A stretch of DNA of 64,000 nucleotides from Nymphaea colorata (Eukaryota; Streptophyta; Magnoliopsida; Nymphaeales; Nymphaeaceae). Shown here in pieces: positions 57,035 through 64,000 of this stretch. The translations under genes were made by a program, and so were the position numbers. The first letter of the stretch is position 1, and every line of letters begins with the position of its first letter. The stretch spans positions 7,759,503 through 7,823,502 of the forward strand of contig NC_045143.1 of the NCBI RefSeq assembly GCF_008831285.2, written 5' to 3'. The notes beneath the pieces were generated by a model that saw only the letters and a list, made by a program, of their open reading frames with translations, ran no database searches and was not told where the DNA came from.

Positions 57035-58501
57035 ATGCAGACGTCACTTATTCTTCTTCCTCTCCTTCTGGCTCTGTTTCTGATCACGAATTCAACTCCT
57101 GCACAGTCGCGGTCTAAAGGCATCAATCATAACCATCCCTACGTTAGATCTCAAGGGATCCCAGGAAGAGATCAGCAGCAGCTAGAGCAGCAGTTCATGA
57201 CATGGGTGAGATGGATAGGCACCCTGAATCACTCCCTCTTTGCAACTGCTACCAACATTGTGTCCCCTTCTTTTCTGCTCACGATCGACAAGAATCCGGC
57301 AGCCGGAGATTTTACGACGATACAAGATGCCATCGATTCTTTGCCGGCCATCAATTCTGTTAGAGTTATCATCAGGGTTAATCCAGGAACCTACGTGTAA
57401 GTGCCTGCCTGCACAGAACACCTTTGATATGTAATCTGTCTCTGCTGAGAAGCCATGGTTTCTTTCTGGTCTTGTGATGTTTAGGGAAAAGGTGAGCATT
57501 CCGGCGACCAAAGCTTTCATAACGCTGGAAGGGTCAGGTCCGGATGTGACGGTTGTGCAATGGGGAGACACAGCTCAAACGCTAGGACCAAATGGGCGGC
57601 CCCTTGGCACCTTCAACTCTGCAACTTTTGCTGTCAACTCCCCTTACTTCTTGGCCAGAAACATTACTTTCCAGGTAAATATATTACCACTGGCAAACAC
57701 GTATATTTCTAGTTAATTTGTAGACTGTTTGTTCTTATAATGAGTCACACACTTTGTACACTTCCACAAAAACTGGGTCTCATGCATGTGAGCCAGCGGT
57801 GGCGCTAGAAATTTAAGGCGAGGAGAACAAGTGTGTAATTTGGTAGTTTAAAGAATAGAAAAACTGTTAACATTTTTTTATGTCTCAATTATTTTTACAA
57901 ATAAGAAGGACGGGGTAGGCACTAAATATGTAATACAAAAAAAAAGTGTACTAAAGTGTATAATGACAATGACATCCACGTGTGAGTAAAACAAAGGAGT
58001 CCCCCTACAAAAACAAAAAAATTGCAGTGGAAAGTTAAAAGCTTAAAAAGGACTTTTTTTTTCAAAAAAAATCTCAAAATATACCAAACATTTCCTTTTG
58101 AAAAATTCTCAAAATATCCCGACTGCCACCTTCTTTTCTTTCAGTGCTACCTGTTGCATGCACCACCTATAATACTCGGTACCCTGGCCAGATCAGAAGA
58201 ATGTTCAGGTTGTTGAAATAGCCCAAATACCTTGGACAATAAAGTCTAAAATGGAAAGGTGAAAAAAATGCATCCCAAATGAAACAAAGTGCCCTCACTA
58301 AACATGTATCACTTATATATATATATATATAAAGGATTTTATGCTGTCATGTGCCAATGTTGTTGGATGATTGAAACTTTAAAAATTTTGTCACTAAAAA
58401 ACCATTATCATATGAGCATTAGTTTATGATGCAATAATGATTCATGGTGCTTTTAGCAATAACTTCATAATGCTTTCAATGATGGATTTTTATATTACAT
58501 C

Positions 58502-58557
<56 letters not shown>

Positions 58558-61500
58558 CCTTCCTCTCATAGTATTTATAGAGGAGGGACAAGTAGAGTAC
58601 TACGCACAAATAATAGACCTGATCTCTCCTCGCCACAGTCCATAGTGAGGGTCCATTCACTACCAAAGCCAATTGCTGCTAATGAACATCACCAGCATCT
58701 TTATGTTTTGGTCAAATTTGTGCAACGCACGAAACATTGAAGGAATGGTGGGAAATGTTCAGTCGAGAAAAGTGATCTGATGTGAAACGTTCGTTTTTCT
58801 TTTTCATTGGCAAGTTGGAGACCAGCTTTGTCAGGTCATGCCACGAGATCGACGCTTCAAGCATTAAACTGTTCCTCAATGTGGTTGACATAATCTTACA
58901 CCTTTATAATTTTCACGAGAGAGAAAGAGAGAGAGTTATGTGTCCATTGGAAGGTTGGTAGCCTTGCCTTTTAGGTCAAGCAATGCTGCCCAAGTGAAAA
59001 TTTTGGCAGGGACTTGGAGTTCAAGTCTAGGGCAAGTTCCCTTTTGCACATGGCAACATTTTGGAAGTAATTGGTTCTTGTGAGTAGTAGCAGACATCTA
59101 AGAATCATGAACCTGTTCCCATCTTTGGGAGTGCTTGTTTTCTTTCTTCATATGTCTTCTCTTTTATAGGGATGCAGCCAAAACTATGAATCCACCAGGG
59201 CAGCTTAGACTTAGGTGGGTCCATCGGCACATGCCTGCTTTTTGAATGGGAGAGAGAGACTGACCCAAGTACTCCAAAAGCAAGACCATTTTGTATCTGG
59301 TAAACTCGTGAGTAGAAGAAGTAGGGATGTCAACGAATTGGATTCAGATCGAATATATCCTTAATCATATCCGTTTTTTTTGGATATTCACATATTCGGG
59401 TTTGAATTCAGATTCAAATTCGAAAAAAGAAAAGTTATATCTGAATCCGAATCCAAAACCCGATTTTATAATTTGAATCTGATCAAAATCTGATTTTTAT
59501 ATTTATATCTGAATCCAAATTTTGAACCGGATTTTGCCAATTTTCAAAAATTTAATAGCATTATATACAGAATATTTGTCTAAAAATGAATCCGATCCGA
59601 ATCTGAATCCGATCAGATGTCATTTATTAAATCCGAATCTGATCCGATTTCTTAATCGGATATTATTTTTTTTCCACATCCGATTTTTTCGGATTGGATT
59701 AGTTTGATATCTGATTCAAATCGGATATATTGACATCCCAAAGGAGAAATGTTTCATCATATCTCTCAAAAACAGAGCGGAAACCCCCACTTTTCTGCTT
59801 ATCACCCTAAAGTATCAAATGTGTTTTTGGTGGTGCGGGGTGATGCCTCGCTCCAGTATGCTTTAACTTGCATATCAATGACCCTCCTTTTGCAGTATAG
59901 GAGGTTGACACCTTGAGAATTCGAAATAAAGATTGGCTGCCTACAACTCTTCCTCAATTCATTGCACCAACCCCATTGGGGATGACTTTGTATCTAGTAA
60001 TCGGTCTCCATTTTTTATAAATAAAAGAACTGTTGTGTTTAGTAGCTTTATCTTTATTGAATGCTTAAGGAAATAAAAATTTCAAATTTGTCATAATTTG
60101 AAAAATCAAGTTCCACTTTTCCTTCATTTATCTATCAAAATCAAGATGGCATATTTTTTTGTATACCTCATTAGAAATTACTAATATTGATCACGGCAAG
60201 GGGCCGGGGAATATTGCTGGGAAACCCGCTAATCATATATAGGATATGGGTGTGTTTCTTCAGAATACAACGCCGGTTCCGCCACCAGGAGCAGTAGGAA
60301 TGCAGGCGGTGGCGCTTAGGGTTTCAGGGGACACAGCAGCTTTTGTTGGATGCAGGATACTGGGTGCACAAGACACTCTCTATGATCACATGGGCAGGCA
60401 TTACTACAAGGATTGCTTCATTGAAGGCTCTGTCGACTTCATTTTCGGAAATGCTCTTTCTCTGTTTGAGGTCAGAAATCTCTCTTCCGCTTTGATTACT
60501 GAAACCTGGCTAGCATGCTTAGTTGCATATCTGGTTGCCAAAATCTTTTTCAGAAAGAACAAATAAGTTAGCAGTAACATTTAAAGATGCAGCTTCTAAT
60601 TCAATGTCGAAACGTATACACATGTTAGAAAAAGTAAATTTTGTGATGAACATTTGCTATTTAACAATTTTTTTATTTCTTGTTACAATATTTTTGTATG
60701 AAAAATCTGCTGATGTGAAAAGTTGATACTGTGATTATATTTGTAATCAAAATTGATGTTTAGATTCATTAAAAAAGAAATAGGCCACGCTCGATTACAT
60801 TGGTATATATTCATATACAAGGCATCAAAGATGTGGTAGGTTGTAAGTTGTAGAAGCTGCCCAAATTTGATAATAAGATTCCTATGTTACATTCTTTTTA
60901 CTCACTTAAACTTGCTTAATCGACCTTAGCTTAGCTGCTTCTATTTTCAACAATTAGATAGTTGGACCTAGGGATGCCAATGGATTTGATGCGAATCAAA
61001 TATATCGTAAACCATATCCATCTTTTCAGATATTCATGTGTTCATAATTCAAATTTGAACAAAGAAAAGTTGTATCTGAATCTGAATTAGAAATCTGCTT
61101 TTATAATTTGAATCTAATTTTTACACTCATATACGAATCCAAATCTGAATTTCGAACTGAATTTGGCTGATTTTCAAAACATAAAAGCACTGAATATAGG
61201 AAATTTATTTCAAAATAATTTCAATCTGAATCCGTTTTTGAATCTGATTGGATATTTATATATATCCGACCGGAAGTTATTTAATCCAATCTTATTCCTT
61301 AATGAGACATTAATGTTTTTTCTATATCCATTTTTTTTGAACGGTCGATCAGATATCTGATCCAAATCAGATGTATTGACATTCCTCGTTGGATCAGCTG
61401 CATAAAGCTTTGAATTTGATTAAAGAGTTTCCGAAGTTCAACCTTCAAGATGTGCATTCCTTGACATAAGCCTAAAATCAATATAAAAATCTTGGGCGCC

Positions 61501-62336
61501 CAAAGTTAATTGCAGTAATGCATGCTAAACCTCCACTTAGCTTTGCTAAAATATTTCTCATTGTAAAAAGCAAGAAAAGAACACCAACTCTCACTCACAA
61601 TAATCAATTAACAACAGCCTCAAAGACCAATAATTAGTTCTTGAATTCCAACCAAATTGAAAACTGCCGAGACATGATTGATTGAAGACCAAAATTAAGT
61701 TGAAGGTTTTCGCTTGCAGGGATGCCAACTGCATGCAATTGCTCAGAGCTATGGAGCCCTAACAGCACAGAACAGGATGAGCCTGTCCGAGGACACAGGC
61801 TTCTCTTTTGTGAATTGCAGAGTTACCGGTTCCGGCGTCGTCTTCCTGGGGAGGGCATGGGGCAACTTCTCCAGGGTGGTCTTTGCCTACACCTACTTGG
61901 ACAACATCATCGTCCCACAGGGCTGGTACAACTGGGGCGATCCAGCCAGAGAAATGTGAGTTCCCCCGCCCCCTAAACTTGGTCCTTTTCCCATTCTTAT
62001 ATTGTTCAAACACTGCCCGAGCCCGCATGGACACTGTGCGGGCGATTGCCCACACAAGTCCCAGAAACAATTGCTTATTTTTATATTGATACTTGAGGGT
62101 AATTTTTTTCATTTACATATTGATGCCTATATAAAATTTAAAATTTTGTTACTCGCGCTCATTAATAGTGATGATCTCTTATTAGGACTGTGTTCTATGG
62201 AGAGTACAAGTGCCTAGGACCAGGAGCAAGCTATGCGGGGAGGGTTGCGTGGTCGAAGGAACTGACGGATGAGGAGGCAAAGCCTTTCATCAAACTCAGC
62301 TTCGTCGATGGGATGGAATGGATCAGCGTGTATTGA
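57035..62336 (+). CDS. Pectin methylesterase (pectinesterase, CE8 family), 5 exons, 381 aa
   Basis: A secreted cell-wall enzyme that removes methyl esters from homogalacturonan. Exons: 57035-57396, 57485-57674, 60264-60470, 61720-61955 and 62186-62336 (TGA), all GT-AG and in phase. A signal peptide is predicted at residues 1 to about 23 ([20 protein letters not shown]). There is no inhibitor-like PRO region, so this is the short PME type. The catalytic domain starts near residue 80. Motifs: [21 protein letters not shown] (119-125), VGMQAVALR with Q198, GAQDTLYD with Q220 and D221 (acid/base), VDFIFGNA with D242 (nucleophile), and FLGRAWGNF with R298 and W300 (296-303). The family's usual LGRPW reads LGRAW, which I recall from the short-PME clade that includes PME68-like proteins. 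The last exon ends WISVY. Intron 2 (2.6 kb) and intron 3 (1.25 kb) carry transposon insertions, but the coding sequence is intact. Confidence 0.95.
58503..58557. repeat. (TA)n microsatellite in PME intron 2
   Basis: About 26 TA units, with a smaller tract at 58313-58332. Confidence 0.95.
59322..59741 (-). mobile_element. TIR element, GGATGTCAA family (copy 4, in PME intron 2)
   Basis: It opens TAGGGATGTCAACGAATTGG and closes ATATATTGACATCCCAA. The flanks agaagaag and aggagaaa match at 6 of 8. Interior GAATCCGAATCTGAATCC motifs place it in the reverse orientation relative to the copy at 54892. Confidence 0.8.
60969..61387 (-). mobile_element. TIR element, GGATGTCAA family (copy 5, in PME intron 3)
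   Basis: It opens TAGGGATGCCAATGGATTTG and closes TGTATTGACATTCCTC. It is flanked by gttggacc (60961-60968) and gttggatc (61388-61395), 7 of 8 matching, a convincing 8-bp target duplication. Confidence 0.85.
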
Positions 62337-62529
62337 TCTCCATTAATCGTCAGATCACAATGTAATTATGCTTCAAATCCACTGTTGTTCGTTCAAATAT
62401 GACCTTATTCTTCATTGGCTCAAAAGATAATTAAATAAAGAATTAAAGCATCATCTCTATCTCTTCCCCCCGGGTCACATGGAAGGTATTCTCCTTTTTT
62501 TTTTTTTTTCCAGCTTCCTATATATATAT

Positions 62530-62571
<42 letters not shown>

Positions 62572-63705
62572 GGGGAGATGGTAGGAGAGATTGCACTAAA
62601 AAAAATAAGAAACCTTTACTTATTCAAAAGAACGTGAGTAAAAATAGAGAAAATGTCACTGACGTTTTTGCAAAAAGTTAAAGAAGATTGTGTACAAATA
62701 ACTACAATGACGAAAGGCCAAAAGTCAGTAAAGACAATATAAGGATATGCCGTCAGAATACACAAAAACACCATCACTAGAAATGGGTTTTCTCGTCTCC
62801 CATTTACTGACATACTTGGAGTGATAAAAATGTGAGAAGTCAAATCCTCTAGCCATCTTGAGCTCCATTCGGCCACAGCCACCCTATGTATTTCATAGGG
62901 CCGGTGGAATTAAATATATTGCCCGATACAATGCATCGGACAATGGGTTTGGGGAAGCCATAGGATTTCTTTGTCCAAAACTGAGAGAGAGAGTAAACCT
63001 AACAAGTCTCATTCCCTTTTTAGGATTCATCAATGTTAAAGTGAGGAAGATGGGTAAAATTAAGAAGTCAGTGAGAGTAAGAGAGAAAAGAAAATACAAA
63101 AAAACAAGCAATATTTTCCATAACATTTTTCTTAGGGCTTGATTTTCCAGATTTTATCCGCCACCTACAAAAGTACTGAATGTTAAGGACCCAAACATAG
63201 CATATTTGTATTAGAAGAAGAATTTTGCGTTCACGGGACACATGTTTTAAGAACACATTTTCTTGTTTTAGAGGACATGGAGTGGTATGCTATCATGCAT
63301 AACTAGTGTTTGATTGTTGGATCTAAGAGCAACATTTATAAACATATTACATTTTCTCAAATAGAAATATGGTATTCTTGAACAGGAAATTTTCATTGTA
63401 GGGATGAACTAGAGTTTTAAAATTTTAATAAGGGCCAAAGTATAATTTTTTAATTTTTTTATATCAGTTAAACTAAATTTAAAACAAAAACTTATGAGTA
63501 AAATTTTGATTTTTTTTTTCAAATCCGGGTGGGCGAAGAGGTACCATGGCCCCCTGCTTCTACCCGTGTTCTTGAAATATATGTTTCAAGATGTTTTCCA
63601 TGTGCACAATATTTTACTTACGAAACATCTTCTAAGTGTGACAACCACAAAAGTATGTCTACAGTATTCAATTTAGATGTCAACTTGTTTTTAAGTGTTT
63701 ATTTA
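62337..63705. other. PME 3' flank and intergenic DNA
   Basis: The first few hundred bases are likely 3' UTR. No gene is seen in the rest. 63303-63385 resembles the dispersed repeat at 53990-54100. Confidence 0.45.
62518..62577. repeat. Compound microsatellite (TA)n-(GA)n-(G)n
   Basis: CTATATATATATA, then about 15 GA units, then about 16 G. It keeps the TA-then-GA order seen elsewhere in the window. Confidence 0.9.
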
Positions 63706-64000
63706 GGGGCCGTTTGATGGCTCAGAAATATATTTTTGGAAATATAGGAAATGGAAAAATGGAATGGGAAAAATCTTTTCGATTCCAATTTTGGTGTGTG
63801 TGTGATGACTCAGAAATATATTTCCAATTCTATATTTCTGAGTTTGATGGTACAGAAATATATTTTCAGATTTCCAGAAAATTAATTCTTAGTTAGATAA
63901 TAAGGAAACATTTTTTTAGTGTTTAGAGGTTAACAAGAATAATGGGAACCTTGTGTGGAGCATCCTCAAGGACGATAACCAACCCTTGAACTTTCACACA
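63706..64000 (+). mobile_element. Left part of a Harbinger/Tourist-like MITE (runs off the window)
   Basis: TTA (63703-63705) precedes GGGGCCGTTTGATGG, a terminus typical of Tourist/Harbinger MITEs, whose target duplication is TTA/TAA. Inside, GATG(G/A)(C/T)NCAGAAATATATTT recurs near 63716, 63803 and 63846. The right end is outside the window, so the pairing cannot be tested. Confidence 0.45.

Overview
This is nuclear DNA from a flowering plant. It is AT-rich and intron-rich, with long (TA)n, (GA)n and compound microsatellites, many decayed transposable elements, and four loci with plant-type exon/intron structure (GT-AG splicing and plant-specific protein families). I cannot name the species. 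No bacterial or organellar gene block, rRNA, tRNA or CRISPR was recognised.

Layout. (1) 0-14.3 kb: two profilin genes in the same orientation, about 12 kb apart. The first lacks exon 1, which lies left of the window; the second is complete, with 3 exons and 131 aa. Microsatellites, a CTCGAG-rich hAT-like element and a LINE tail lie between them. (2) 15.2-18.2 kb, minus strand: a 3-exon gene for an 801-aa plant membrane protein of unknown function; its short first intron is mostly a (CT)n tract. (3) 18.2-30.7 kb: a transposon graveyard on the minus strand. It holds a PIF/Harbinger transposase relic with a Myb/SANT-like partner, an LTR-like stretch, and a hAT transposase pseudogene interrupted by an inverted piece of another hAT copy. 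(4) 33.1-40.6 kb, minus strand: a complete 9-exon inositol-tetrakisphosphate 1-kinase (ITPK) gene whose first intron appears to be of the GC-AG type. (5) 40.6-56.9 kb: intergenic DNA with a three-copy tandem repeat, a purine/pyrimidine hairpin, a Ty1/copia relic and copies of a small TIR element. (6) 57.0-62.3 kb, plus strand: a complete 5-exon pectin methylesterase gene with a signal peptide, whose introns 2 and 3 each carry a copy of that TIR element.

The host genes do not form a pathway: actin monomer binding (profilins), inositol phosphate phosphorylation (ITPK), cell-wall pectin de-esterification (PME) and one unknown membrane protein. The most distinctive structures are a five-copy, roughly 360-430-bp element family with TAGGGATGTCAA-type termini and, in the clearest cases, 7-8 bp target duplications, and the nested inverted hAT arrangement, which could be transcribed as a long hairpin. 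Exon coordinates were worked out by hand from splice signals, reading phase and family conservation. No alignment or database search was run.
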